DNA of 64,000 nucleotides from Sciurus carolinensis (Eukaryota > Chordata > Mammalia > Rodentia > Sciuridae), in contig NC_062218.1 of assembly GCF_902686445.1 (NCBI RefSeq), positions 14,483,015 to 14,547,014 on the forward strand. The letters are read 5' to 3'. A model generated the notes under the pieces. The model had not been told where the DNA came from. It made no database searches and saw nothing but the letters and a program-made list of their open reading frames with translations. A program made the position numbers and the translations under genes. This document shows positions 12,129 to 24,155 of the stretch, one piece after another (the first letter of the stretch is position 1; each line of letters begins with the position of its first letter).

Positions 12129-12889
12129 TAGATGCATAAAATTAACTATCCCAATCCTTTACCAAATCCTTTACATTTTGGTGTCACTACTAAGATATGG
12201 ATAGAGGACAAGGGACAAATCCACGAGGGGCTGCTGGGGTCATCAGTGCTTTTGGCCCCAGGGGCTAGATGGCTGGCCATTGGCTGGGCTGATGTGCCTC
12301 AGTTTCCTTCATGTGGAGCCTCCTGTCCTGCAGTTGGGGATCCATGAGGACAAGCCCTTATTGGTCTCTGTTCGGGTCACATCTTCCAGTGTCTCAGTGA
12401 CCACGGCAAGTTAACATGATGCTCTAAGACATGCTAAGTGCCAAGAGAGGGCCTGAACGGGGGAATGACAGATACACATGAAGGGGAGACTTCCACAGGC
12501 AGCGCGCTCGGGAGGTGACATTTGAGCAGAGACTCGAACAAGGTGGTCCCGGAGGCGAGGCCATCCCAGACCGTGACCTGCACATGGAGAACGTGGAGTC
12601 AGGACTCACCCCAAGTGCCCGAAAATCCAGAGAAGGTGAAGACAGGAGAGCAGAGGGAGGCAGGCCGAAGTAGAGGAAGGAAGGGAGACCAAGAGGAAGG
12701 CCCGTGGACCGTCCTGCAGGTCTCTGCAGAACATCACCGGGAGTCTCGATTTCATGGTAAACACTAACTAAAAAACAAAACATGGAGCTAAGTCACCGTG
12801 AGATAAGAGCAAGAAGTCCTGATGTGCTATTCACTGTAGGGTAACTATAGGTCCCAAAAATCTACTATATGTGTCTAAAAACTTGAAGA
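12129..12889. other. Intergenic, no gene recognised
   Basis: Overlapping frames on both strands (12424-12783) with low-complexity composition and no recognisable domain. Confidence 0.5.
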
Positions 12890-13075
12890 GCTGGGCGCAG
12901 TGGTGCGTGCCTATAACCCCAGCAGCTGGGGAGGCTGACGCAGGAGGATCTCAAGCTCAAGGCCAGCCTCAGCAACTTGGAGAGGCCCAAAGCTCAGGTG
13001 AGGACTGGGGGTGGCTCACTGGTAAGTGGCCCCTGAGTTAAATCCCCAGTGCCAATAAGTAAGTAAATAAATAAA
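12890..13075 (+). mobile_element. B1-dID dimeric SINE
   Basis: B1 half (GAGCTGGGCGCAGTGGTGCG ... GGAGGATCTCAAGCTCAAGG) and an ID-like half (GGGGGTGGCTCACTGG) with a TAAATAAATAAA tail. Confidence 0.9.
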
Positions 13076-13131
13076 AACTTGAAAGGATTTTGTAAGTGTT
13101 TGCCATAAAGAAATGATAAAAGAGGAGATGA

Positions 13132-13228
13132 GGGGCTGGGGAGATAGCTCAGCTGGTAGAGTGCTGGCCTCGCAAGCACAAGGCCCTGAGTTCGATCCCC
13201 AGTACCGCAAAAAAAAAAAAAAAAAAAA
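13132..13228 (+). mobile_element. Young ID SINE
   Basis: Near-consensus ID: A-box region ATAGCTCAGCTGGTAGAGTG, B box GAGTTCGATCCCC, pure poly(A). Flanked by an imperfect duplication of AAAAGAGGAG(A/C)TGA. Confidence 0.95.
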
Positions 13229-13530
13229 GAGGAGCTGAACATGTTCAACGTGATTTAACCATTGCACAATTTACACATGCATGAAAACATTGCACGATAC
13301 CCTAAGTACAATTTTATGTTTTTGTGTATGGGTTAACAATATTTTAAAAAACAAGTGAGGGATTTTGTGCAAGAAGTGACTTGATGGAATTTTCATGTTT
13401 CATCACTGATGAGGAGACAAGGATAGAAGCAAGGATATCAGGTAGGGGCTGCTCCAGCAGTCATAGAAAGATACTGGTAGTGCTGGAGGTGGTGAGAAAT
13501 AGTTGGGTTTGTAAAGAGGTAGAGTCAACA

Positions 13531-13590
13531 GGACTTGCTAATAGAGTGTAAGGGAGTCACAGACTTGCTAATGGAGTGTAAGGGAGTCAC
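13531..13590. repeat. 30-bp tandem duplication
   Basis: Two adjacent 30-base units (13531-13560 and 13561-13590) share a core of CTTGCTAAT(A/G)GAGTGTAAGG and differ at only two positions. Confidence 0.95.
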
Positions 13591-14104
13591 GGGGAGCACA
13601 GAGGACAGCAAGGAGCTAAGGATGCCACCTAAAAACCGAGAGAGCCAGAAGATTTTGGAGAGAAAAATCAAGCATTCTCTTTAGGATGATTTCTATGTTG
13701 TACACAGCCCAATGGAGACACCAGGTAGAACACTGGATAGAAAGACCTTATGCTCAGGGAGGGAAAGCCAGTCTCTAAATGACATTAAAGCCACAGGGAT
13801 ATGTGGGATGAGTTGGAAGACGCCATAGAAAGAAGATGCAAATGTTCTCTGCTTATTCTTGGGTTTTCACAATGAAATCAATGAAGGATGGACAGAACAG
13901 CTGTAGGAAGTTATAAGAAAAAGGAGTTTGGAGACAGAGGTCTTTGGGTGCAGCATGCCATGGGAGACTGATCCCCCAGGGTGGTGGGAAGGTGAATGGG
14001 AAGGGGCTCCTGGCTCCTGAAGCTTGGTCATGAACTACAGTGCATCAGCATGGCTGTGGGTATCTACAGCAACACCCAGCACCTGCCCGCGTCCATGGCG
14101 CTAG
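13591..14104. other. Intergenic, no gene recognised
   Basis: Unique-looking sequence with only short open frames and no recognised repeat. Confidence 0.5.
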
Positions 14105-14552
14105 CCAGGGCTTCCCAGAGAGACAGGAGCAGGGAGTATATGTATAGGTATATATAAAGATTTATCCTGAGGAAGGAAAAAGTCCCGCAAGCTGCTGCCT
14201 GCAAGTCTGAGCCTCGGGAAAGCCAGTGGTATAGTCCGAGGCTGAGATGCACAGCCAGTGTGCACGTCCCAGGCTGGGCTAGACGGCCCGAGAACCCAGG
14301 GCTCCGAAGGCAGAGGCTCGGAGAGCCAGCACAGCAGCCAGCAGACAGTGGCCGCAGCTCTCCTCTCCGCCCCATCCGTTCAGGTCCAACAGACGGCGCC
14401 ATGTCCACCCACACAGGGGAGGGCCATCTGTGTCCTGAGTCCACCAGTTCAAATGCTACTCTCCTTTGGAAACATCCTCACAGACACACCCAGAAATAAT
14501 GTCTAGGCAGCTGTCTGCCTCCAGTGGCCCCGTCAAGTTGACACATCCAGGC
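14105..14552 (-). mobile_element. ERVL MLT2-like LTR (antisense)
   Basis: Antisense MLT2 order: GGGCTTCCCAGAGAGACAGG at the start, TATATATAAAGATTTATCC, CCTCACAGACACACCCAGAA and a CAAGTTGACACATCC end. More complete than the 11730-12128 copy. Confidence 0.65.
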
Positions 14553-16908
14553 TTGGAGAACCAGGCTCATTGGTGGGTGGAATTTTCCAAGACAAGCATA
14601 GGAGACGAAGGGACCAGGTGGGAGTGGAAGGTACCTAACAAATGAAAATGAAGTGACCGGCCAGAGATCCTAAGCGGGGGGAGGAGGCCAGACACTGAAG
14701 GAGGCGGTGGCCTCAGGTCTTCAGGGGACGTCAGCCACTGTTGGAGAAGAAGCACTAGCAGGTGCGCTGAGAAAAGGCGGACATGGAGCGGCTTAGGAGA
14801 GGAGGCTCGAGCGGAGAGGGGGAAGGCTGGGGAAGGAGGGAGGTCAGTGGGCCAAGAAGCCAGTCACTGGGTGGATTGGCGGTGAGAAGGGAGCCTCTGG
14901 AATAGTGGTAGAGAGAAAGATGGGGCGGAGACGTGGACAAGGAAGGAGAGTGGATGGATGGACCAATGGCATTGCTTCAAAGTGCCTTCGGACTTTCTGC
15001 AAAGAAGCGAGAGGGGGAAGCACACGGGGCTGGTCATCGCAGCCAGTCCTCGCTGACGAGGTTTTGTCGTCTGGGGGTTCACTTAGAGCCAGGCGGTGCA
15101 GAGAACTCAGGGGACTGGTGGCAATTAGGGGTTCTGCAGATGGCAGATCACGTGCCACAGAGCGCTCAGGCGAGCCGGGAGAAAGGAGGCGTCTGTTGGG
15201 CATGAAGACAGAGTTTTTCTGATTTTTTTTCTTATTTCTTTTTGGTGCAGAAGAGGAATCGGCGAAGCTCACGTGGACAGTTACTAGTTACTCACATGAA
15301 GCAAGTTTTGCTTCCTCGCAGATTCCTGGCCCTGTTCTGAATGATTGTTTGCCAAGTAAGAACCATATGAATGATTCGTCATTACAGAAAATGTCACTTA
15401 CTATGTTTTACTTACATAACTCTGTTTGAAGAAAGGATCCTACATGTCTCATTTATCGTCAGACATTGTCTTATATTCTAATTTAAGGTCATTTGACATT
15501 AGTTCCAAAGACAGGATTCTAAGGAAGAATGTGGTACATTGCACATAGTGTGCACTCAGGCCAAGCTCTTCTGACCCGGCAATGACGCCACATCTGGCAC
15601 AGCAGGTGCCACGGTGACTTACTCTTGGCTGAGTTTGCCATAGGTCACTGTCATCCACTAGGATCACTCTGGTTTTAGCAAGGCCCAGACTTGTGAATTA
15701 AATGGCAACCTAATGGGGTCGACCGCCCATTCCTGCCATTGGCTCCAGGATGCATGTTGTCATGGAGGAGATTCATTTCACAGAATTGTCCTGGGTCCTC
15801 TACTGTGATAGTCTTACCCTAAGCCAAGGAAGCAATGTGAGATTGTGCACTACAAAGGATGTCTAATTTCATTATATATGTGGGTCATAGACGGATGACC
15901 ATTGGTTGGCCTGCAGACCACTGGTCCCGGGAGGCTGGATCTGAGTCAGTCTCCATGTTTTGCCCAGCCCCAATATTCTTCTACTGTGTCTGGGGGCCAC
16001 GGTGTGGATTTGTGTCCCTATGTATCACATCTGTTAACACCTTGTCAACGGTCTCAGTCACCTAGGCAGATATCTTGGGGGAGTAGATCTAGGACCTCAT
16101 GCAGTTGCTGAGTTCTTCCTCCTGGGGACCCGGACTTTTCTTCAGTTGGTGGGCCTGGCTCCAAACAGGCTCAGGCCTAGAAACTGTAAAGAACTGTGAC
16201 TTGTGGGCTCCTGATCATCCATCCTTGATTTCTTTCCATTACACAGATTGAGTGTCTCGTTAGCTGCCCATTTCGTTCCTAGGAATTCAGTAGCTCATCT
16301 GGGTTTCGAGTTGACTTACTTTTGTGTTCTTCTTTGGCAGTAGGAGGAGTTTTCTGTATTTGGGGGAGTCTTTATGGATATTTCTTGGCCAGAGAGGCAG
16401 ACTGTGGCAGCGGCAGCTCACCGACCAGCATCGCTCTCCCTTACAGAGCGAAGCCCTGTTACTGAGGGGTAATTGCCCAGCCTGCAGCTACACTTCCCAG
16501 CATCCTTTGCTCATAAGTCATGCCACCTGACTAGCTCTTGCTGGCAGATCTTAAGCAGAGGTGACATCAGCTCTGGACTGAGGAGGTCAAGAGGCAGAGG
16601 TCCTTCCCAGTCTACTGCTTCCTTTCTGTCCGCAGTTTGTGCCAGGGAGACTGTGTAAGCTAAATATTAAAGAAGGATGAGTGTCTGTCAGTCCAGGCCC
16701 TTGAATAGCCACAAGGAATAGCTAGCACCCTCCCACTGTTATACCAGTATTGAACTGTCATGTAAGCAGGAAATCATCTTTGTGCTAGGTAGTAGAAATA
16801 GAGGGTCTGTTTGCTAAAGCAACTAGAGCAACTACATATATATATACACATGTTATATGCATGTTATATATATTCTGTTTATAAATTCTATATCAAATCT
16901 AAATAAAA
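14553..16908. other. Intergenic, no gene recognised
   Basis: Frames at 14844-15272 overlap on both strands and lack recognisable domains. An A/T-rich run (TATATATATACACATG) sits near 16836-16870. I see no exon or RNA gene. Confidence 0.5.
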
Positions 16909-17031
16909 GGGGCTGGAGTTGTGGTTCAGTGGTAGAGTGCTTGCCTGGCATGTGTGAGGCCCTGGGTCTGATTCTCAGCACTGCATATAAATAAATAAAT
17001 AAAATAAAAGATCCACTGACAACTAAAAAAT
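16909..17031 (+). mobile_element. ID SINE, long-tail subtype
   Basis: tRNA-like head, CTCAGCACTGCATATAAATA, AAATAAAATAAAA linker and a GATCCACTGACAACTAAAAA tail. Confidence 0.93.
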
Positions 17032-17489
17032 AAGGGAAATCTGTTTCTGGCTACATAGCTTGGGATCAGGTTTGAAAGGTATGTTGTGATGGGCTTGTGT
17101 AAGATTATAGCTTATGTGACACATAAAATTTGCTCTCAAGGGCCAGGAGATGTCTTATGGAGCTCAGCAGTGATTCTTCACAACCGGAAATGAAGTACGA
17201 TGGAAGGCAGTGTTCATACAGTCGACTCGCACACACGCTCTCTGCCCACACTGCTGAATTTAAGCGGCCGTTTTAACCCTGGACTCCCGTACTCAGCTCA
17301 TCCTGTGCACCTCTTCAGCTTCTCAGGGCCTCATCTGCGCCCCGGGCTCCAGAGGCCTGTGCAGCCTCCCAAGATGGCCCACCGACTCCAGCGGGGCCTC
17401 TGCTTTTCTACCCGTAAGCCTGACGTGCAGTGTACCTGGAGTCTCTGGATCCTCCTGCCATGAAGTTGGATGAAATTCTCCGCTACAGG

Positions 17490-17880
17490 GCGTGTAGATC
17501 AGCTTCCGATTGCTGCTGCAACAAACTAGCAACAGTGATTTAGAGCAAAATACATTTTCTTACGGTTCTGGGGGTCGAAAATCTGACGCGAATTTCACGA
17601 GTCTAACGTCAAGGTCTTGGCAGGGCTGGTTCCTTCTGAGGACTCCAGGCCCCTCTTGGCTCCAAGGCTGATGGCATTCCTTGGCTTGTGGCTCCTTTCT
17701 GGCGTCACTCCAACCTCTTCCATTGTCACATTTCTTCATACTGACTCTGATCTCCTGCCCTCATCTTATGAGGGACCCACTTGGACAAACGGCATAATCT
17801 TCTCCTGTCAAGGTGCACAACTTAGTCATGTCTGAAGTCCCTTCTGATAAAGTAACACCCACAGGTTCTGGGAATTAGGA
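17490..17880 (-). mobile_element. MLT1/MaLR-like LTR (antisense)
   Basis: Order of landmarks: ATTGCTGCTGCAACAAACTA, ACGGTTCTGGGGGTCGAAAA, GCTGGTTCCTTCTGAGGACT, GCATTCCTTGGCTTGTGGC, ATCTTCTCCTGTCAAGG and CACAGGTTCTGGGAATTAGG. This matches a common antisense mammalian LTR layout. Confidence 0.55.
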
Positions 17881-18324
17881 CCCGAGTATCCTGGGGGCTG
17901 GCACCAGAGAGATGACATGGGAACCTGGGAAGCTGGCTTCCATGAGGGAAGGAAGGGGAGGCAGAACCAAGCCAGGAAGATAGCTCATCCTTCCTGCCCC
18001 CGGATGGGCTTCCCTGGCTGCCCCTGGCCCTGGTGGGAAGAGCCGGCCCAGGAGAGCCCACTGCTTCCCAGCCTCCCGCCCGCTCCCTCTCCTGGCTGCC
18101 CTGGGATCGTACTTCCCGAAGCACCTGCAGTTCATTTCTGCCTCAGGCCCTGTTCTCTAAGGAATTTCAGCTAGCGTGACCCCAGATGGATAGTTACACA
18201 TTATTCACTTAAGAAATTCTCAGGACCTAGACGTTCAGACGCAGTTCTAGATAACAGAGTGATAACAGGAAACCATTTCTGCTCTCACAGAACTTACAAT
18301 TCTTGTTGGGATAAAAATCATTTA

Positions 18325-18410
18325 GGGCTGGGGAGAGAGCTCAGCTGGTAGAGCGCTTGCCTCGCAAGCACAAGGCCCTGAGTTCGAGCCCCAGTACCGA
18401 AAAAAAAAAA
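18325..18410 (+). mobile_element. Young ID SINE with 14-bp TSD
   Basis: Near-consensus head (GAGCTCAGCTGGTAGAGCGC) and GTTCGAGCCCC B box. The exact direct repeat AAAAATCATTTAGG lies at 18313-18326 and 18411-18424. Confidence 0.95.
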
Positions 18411-19010
18411 AAAAATCATTTAGGGGCAAGTGCTACTTCAAACGGTGGAGCAATAGTGACTCAGATTTGGTGGTAAGGCAGGACCCTCTGGAGGCGATGT
18501 TTCAGCAGAGGCTGGAATGACAAAGAACAAGTCCAGCCCCATCGGGGCAGAGGGTGTGCCTTGCCGCAGGTATCAATTTCAATCAATGTGCTTCCTGCAT
18601 GGGTGATTCCGGGGACGAAGGCAGGAGCTGAATAGCAGCCGAAACTCACCTCTAAAAAATTCATGAGTCTACCACGTAGTGGAAGGTCAGCTGGATTAAA
18701 TATGAAATAAACTTTCCACGCGGGAGCTCTCTCTCCTAACGAATAAATGGGGCTCTCTCTCTGTCATGAAGGAATGAATTTTGTTTTGTTTTAGAAGTTA
18801 GATTGTCCTGCCGTTTCACATTCAGCACAAGGACCAGCAGAGTGAGTTATGCACTGGGCCTTCCTCATCTGCGTAGATATAAATCGGGTGGTCCGCCCTG
18901 GTTCTTTTCCATTTGATACACAGTTTTGCTGTTATGGTTGGTTGACATTCACATCAGAACAATCTCCACCTTTCATTTCATATGATTTTGTGAATCAATT
19001 TACTTTTCAG

Positions 19011-19145
19011 GGTTGTGGCTCAGGGGCAGAGCGCTTGCCTACCACACGTGAGGCACTGGGTTTGATCCGTAGCACCACATAAAAAATAAATAAATAAATA
19101 AAATTAAGGTATTGTGTCCATCTACAACTAAAAATCTTTTTAGAA
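19011..19145 (+). mobile_element. ID SINE, long-tail subtype, 14-bp TSD
   Basis: Head, AAATAAATAAATAAAATTAA linker and a TGTCCATCTACAACTAAAAA tail. The exact direct repeat AATTTACTTTTCAG lies at 18997-19010 and 19146-19159, which places the conserved tail inside the mobile unit. Confidence 0.95.
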
Positions 19146-19693
19146 AATTTACTTTTCAGTTCAGACTAGCGTAAAGAAGTCAGGGGCTGTGACATAGGAG
19201 GACACTGTTTCTTTTAGATTTCCTTTCAAAGGTTAAATGCTTGTGATAGCATGGTAAAGGTATCATTTTAAAATTTTGTTTTATAAATGTTTGTTGCTCC
19301 TGTATAGAAATGCAGTTTTCTTTGCATTAACCTTTATCTAGTGATCTCACTTTATTCACTCTAATAGAGAATTCAGCATGGTCAGCTGAATACCTAGCTT
19401 CATCAGATCAGCACCTTTATACGTAACAGTTATTTCTTTAGCTTGTTCCTATCTTTTAATTATATGCAGCAAAACGAAACCATGTGGTCCCTTCAACATC
19501 TTCTCTGGGACCCTCCTCAGCTTATTAGGTACATTTTCTATTCTCATGACCACAGTCAGCAGTGTTGCTGAACTTTCTACCATTGGCTCACAAAGGACTC
19601 CTTTCTTCCAACTTCCAGCAAGAAGTTTTCTTTCCTTGGTTCCCAGTAAATCCTCACTGACAACCACCTATGGGTACTTCTGCTCTCTTTGAG

Positions 19694-19912
19694 TTTTTTT
19701 TTTTTTTTTTTGGGTACTGGGGATTGAACCCAGGGGCCCTTAACCACAGAGCCACATCCGCATCCTCTTTTTTACATTTTATTTTGAGACAGGGTCTTGC
19801 TAAGTTGCTTAGGGCCTCTCTAAATTGCTGAGGCTGGCTTTGAACTTGTGATCCTCCTACTTCAGCCTCCTGAGTTGCTGGGATTACAGGTGTGTGCCAC
19901 CACACCAGGCCC
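19694..19912 (-). mobile_element. B1-dID dimeric SINE
   Basis: T run, ID-like half (GGGGATTGAACCCAGGGGCC), then the B1 half ending GCTGGGATTACAGGTGTGTG. Flanked by CTTTGAG on both sides. Confidence 0.93.
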
Positions 19913-19943
19913 TTTGAGATTCTTGACCTTCTTCATGGTTCTT

Positions 19944-20020
19944 TTTTGGTACTGGGGATCGAACTCAGGGCCTTGCACTTGCGAGACAAGCACTCTACCA
20001 GCTGAGCTATCTCCCCAGCC
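19944..20020 (-). mobile_element. ID SINE with 16-bp TSD
   Basis: Reverse-complement ID head ending GAGCTATCTCCCCAGCC. The exact direct repeat CTTCTTCATGGTTCTT flanks it at 19928-19943 and 20021-20036. It lies about 30 bases beyond the preceding B1-dID. Confidence 0.95.
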
Positions 20021-20036
20021 CTTCTTCATGGTTCTT

Positions 20037-22252
20037 AAGTTCAGCTTCTTCCCATTGCTTGACTCCAAAGCCACACGTTTTAGGTTGTTATGGCGGTGCC
20101 CAAGATCTAACACCAAATACTGTGAAACTAACCACACCCAAACTTAGTGGTTGTTCATTTATTTTGCTCATGAAACTGAAGTGTGGGCAGATCTTAGCTA
20201 AGAGAGTTCCTCTTTGTTCTTTGTTTCCCTTGGCATGGGTTAGAGTGGCTCAAAGTTAGAGTCTAGACTAATCTGAAGAGTCATGAGCTGCATCTTGATT
20301 AGGAAGGACAGCAGCTGAGGGATGGAGGACCTGAGGCTTGTCAGGCATCTTTCCTCTATAGGACTTTATTTTTAAAAAATTTTTTAGCTGCTCTTGCTTC
20401 TGAGCTCTGTGTTTTACAATTTATTCCTTTTTTTTTTTAACCTTTTAATTTTTTTCTAGGTGGCTTTTTTAGCATGGCAGCATCAGGTCAGAGAGGCTTC
20501 TGTGTGAGTTGAGCGTGGTGGTCCAAGAGCATCCACCACAGGCTAAGACTTGGGAATCCTAGTATCAAAAGGCAGGAGGAAAGAGTGGACAAATGATTGT
20601 GGGATGGTCACCTTCTTTATGAGAAGAAATTAAAAGCTGAAACTGGTTGTCACATGAATAGGGAGGAAGGTCGTTTCATGCAAGGGAACATAGCAGGTCC
20701 GGGAAGGGAGCAATGTGGGCACCTTGCAGCTTCACATCCACAGTGCAGGACCAACAGGAGGAAGCTGGTGGCAGAGCGGTGGACCATGCCACATGCAGTG
20801 GGGCAGAGAAATGGAGAAAGTGCTTCTGCTTTGTATACTCTGTCCCGAGTAGTAGTGGGATTTTCAGCAAGAGTGGCAGATTACTACCTGGCCCCAGGTC
20901 TTCATCTAACCTCACGCTAAGTGACTTTGTGGCAACTTCCAGCAAGATACAGTGTGGCTCCACCCACCTCTTGATTAGGGTCTGGCACTGCGTCTTCCTT
21001 TGGCCAAGAGAATGTGGAGGAACTAACAATGTGCAGTTTTGAACCTAAATCTCAAGAGGGCTCACCTGTCCCCATTAGTTCCCTTGAGACCTTGTCAAAT
21101 GCTCTGTGACAAGCCGAGGCTGGCTAACTGGAGGACAGCAGCACCTGCAGCAGAGCCCCATCAGCTCATCTGAAGGTGGAAACGTGGGAAAGCCAAGGCT
21201 AGATCAGCCAACCTGGCCTGGGGCTTGAAGTAAGGATCAGGAGCGACCAGCGGGAAGGGCTGCCCAGGTGACCCAGCTCCCATGGACAACCTATAGACTC
21301 AGGAGCTAAATTAATGGGTGTTGATTTTAGCCACTGAAATTGGGGGTGACTTGTTCTACAGCAAATCTAACTGCTAAGCAGTGCGAGTGAGTTACTTTCC
21401 ACATCTCGGCATCGTCACTGTAAGGGATTGGCGAGAACCTGCATCCTGGCTACCGAGGACAGAATGGGAGAACGTGGCAGTGCACTTGGCCCCGAGCCTG
21501 AAGCGGATGTGCTGAGTGAATGGCAGCTGTTGCCCCATCACTTAGAGAGAACCACCCAGAAATCCACTCTGCTCACGTTCACTCCGAGTTCGCTTCATTC
21601 GTTTGTCACTGCCCTGGCACACACACTAAATGTCACACATCTGCATGTTTTGGCTCCATGTCCCCTTTCAAAACTGCCTCTGTGCACTGCTCTTCTTGGG
21701 CCCCCTCATCACATGCAGACCGCCCACAGATGCTGCTCTTCCAATTGTTGTATTGTTTCCTGTATTTCCACCCTTGCTCCCAGCGAGGCTGCAAGCTACT
21801 TTCTGAGGATACTTTTGTTTCCTTTGAAATCCCAAGGAAGGAGTGTTGTTTTTTTCTCATCCAAATAGCAACAGAATAGTAAGTACTTATTAAAGTTAAT
21901 TAAATTATGTTATGGTTGGTGTCGATCCTTGGGGTTATATTATCTCTAATCGAGAGGCCTATTAAATTTCCTCAATGCTAAGTCACATGGTGTATTCACA
22001 GAGAACTGTCCTCCCAAGAGATCAGATTTATAGGAATGATTCCTTTCCTTTTCTGGCCTATCACGGGGACATGACAATAACTATAATCCAGCAACTGTTT
22101 GCTACCAAGCAAATGTACGGGTGCCTGAGGGGTCACGGACCTGTTCGGTCTCAAACTGCTCATCAGGGCAATCCTGTCACAACTTGAAATGGAAAAGAGA
22201 AGTGCCTGGGAAGAATAAAGAGAGAGGCAGATTCTGTATTTTAAAAACATCT
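20037..22252. other. Intergenic or distal 3' flank of MYO10, no gene recognised
   Basis: Frames of about 100-146 codons at 20597-21042 and 21428-21879 overlap each other on both strands and have no recognisable domain. There is no clear SINE here. Confidence 0.5.
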
Positions 22253-22258
22253 TTTATT
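22253..22258 (-). promoter_or_regulatory. Candidate distal poly(A) signal of MYO10
   Basis: An AATAAA hexamer on the minus strand about 5 kb beyond the stop codon, with T-rich sequence just after it. Whether MYO10 transcripts extend this far cannot be decided from the sequence. Confidence 0.3.
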
Positions 22259-23423
22259 TTCCCACATTCATTCCCCACCCCCAAGCAAAATGCCTAAGGC
22301 TTTGTAAGTTTCTACTTCCTTCAAGGTTTTCTTCCGAATAAGCAAGTGCCAATTCTTAAAGACTGAAATAAAGGACATTCCCTTTTCTGTGCATATATCA
22401 TCAGTGATGTGCAGGCCCTGGCTCCTAGCAGCTTGAAAACTAGACTGTGCATCTCATTCTAACTCCACATTCAGTGATGCCACCTCAGAGCCTGAAAGCA
22501 GCCACCGTGGGCATATTTACACCTAGAAAACCAACAAGCACTCTGAAGTAGACCTTTGTTCCTGGAGAGCTGGCTGAAAAACATTTACCAGGCATCACTG
22601 CCGCAGTTCCTAAGGCTTAGGAATTCCAGCTCTGGTCTTGTGGGGTGCAGGCACTGGGTGTCACCAGTATCCATTACCTTCGTCACTGCTGGGTAGCAGA
22701 AGACCAAGTCAGGGACTGATAAAATGGGGACGAAATGAAAGTAGGCTTTTGGCTTTGCACCTTGCCCGCCCCACGCCCATCTCTACTCCACACCTGAGCC
22801 TGTGTTCTTCAGGGCCCCTCAGCAGGAATTTCTTCCTCTCCACCACCCTCGTCCTGCCACATTGCAGGCCCAGCTCAGGGGCCACCAGCCCTTTCCCACC
22901 CATCCATCTGCCTGCTTTGGGCGTCTGCAACACCACTTCCTGATACTCACCTGACTCTTGTTGGGCTACCTGGCACTTATTTAGCATTTTCATGTATATT
23001 TATCTCATTTTCATAATAAATTTGCTAAAAGTGGGGCTGTAATTTGTTCACTACTTACAGCTAAGTTGAGCCCCTACAGTATTTGAGGCAGGCAGGATGC
23101 TGGATGTCCTGGGGCAGGTGGAAGAATATCTTTATCTGGAGAAACTTTATAATCAGTTTGCTGACAGATCAAGTAGAAATGAGAGGTGATGCTGAGTTAG
23201 TTTGTAATAATGAGGAAATGCAGGGAGAGAAGGAGATTCACTCAAAATAATGAACGAAAACAATTCAAAAATCTCAAAACTAGGGACTATAACACATAGA
23301 ATTGCATAACATATAGAATCGAAATTCTAACCACAGCTGAAACTGGTTATAAAAGAAATATATTTCCATAGTTACCTAAACCAGCAACGTCAGTAAACCC
23401 TTCCTTCTCTCTTTCATGTTTAA

Positions 23424-23709
23424 TTGAGAGATTGAACCCACCGATGCTTTACCACTGAACCACATCCCCAGACCTTTTTTGTTTTTTTGGTGGTGCTGGG
23501 GATTGAACCCAGCGCCTGTGTGTGCTAGGCAAGCACTCTGCCAACTGAGCTACATCCCCAGTCCCTAAATAAAAGCTGTGATGTCTTCCCTCGCCCCCAC
23601 CCCCAGACCTTTTTAAACTTGAGACAGGGTGGGGCTGGCCTTGAACTTGCCATCCTCCTGCCTAAGCCTTCCGAGTCCCTGGGATTACAGGTGTGCCACT
23701 GTGCTTGGC
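23424..23709 (-). mobile_element. B1-dID SINE interrupted by an ID
   Basis: ID-like half at 23424-23478, an inserted reverse ID at about 23480-23567, and the B1 half from about 23605. CCCCAGACCTTTTT recurs on both sides of the insert. Confidence 0.85.
23480..23567 (-). mobile_element. ID SINE nested in a B1-dID
   Basis: Reverse-complement ID (GGTGGTGCTGGGGATTGAAC ... CAACTGAGCTACATCCCCAG) between the two halves of the host SINE. Confidence 0.88.
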
Positions 23710-23823
23710 AGCAAATTCTTTCAATCAAGTATGAGACAGTAAAGATTTTCAGACCTGTGGGAAGTCTCTGTTGGTGGCCACTCAACTCTGCTGGTGTAAC
23801 ACACATGTACCTGTAGGTGCAGA

Positions 23824-23902
23824 TCTGTTCCAATAAAACTTTATTTACAAAAACATGTGACAGGCTAGATTTGGGATTCAGTTTACTGAAACCTGGTCTA
23901 AA
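23824..23902. mobile_element. Unclassified old interspersed repeat
   Basis: TTCCAATAAAACTTTATTTA followed by a CAGGCTAGATTTGGGATTCA / CTGGTCTAAAAG pattern. The same opening motif recurs at 29948. The pattern is familiar from mammalian genomes, but I cannot name the family safely. Confidence 0.45.
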
Positions 23903-24028
23903 AGATTACATACTTTGAAAACAGAAGTGCCAAACTTAGAATCCAAGTCCAGTATTTTCCAGTATGTATATCATAATGCTTCTCTGATCAACTGTATGAA
24001 ATAGCTATAAATACGTTGGTTAAATTTA

Positions 24029-24155
24029 GCTCTGGAGGCTGAGGCAGGAGGATTGCAAGTTCAGATCTGTCTCAAAATAAGATTAAAAAAGGGCTGGGGA
24101 TGTGGTTCAGTGGTTAAGTACCTTGGGTTCAATCCCCAGTCCCACCCCAACCAAA
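24029..24155 (+). mobile_element. B1-dID SINE fragment
   Basis: Truncated B1 half (GGAGGCTGAGGCAGGAGGAT) plus an ID-like half (GGCTGGGGATGTGGTTCAGT ... GGGTTCAATCCCCAGTCCC). Confidence 0.85.

Noticed and set aside
20597..21879. Several 100-146 codon frames.
   Set aside because: Overlapping frames on both strands without domains or supporting context.
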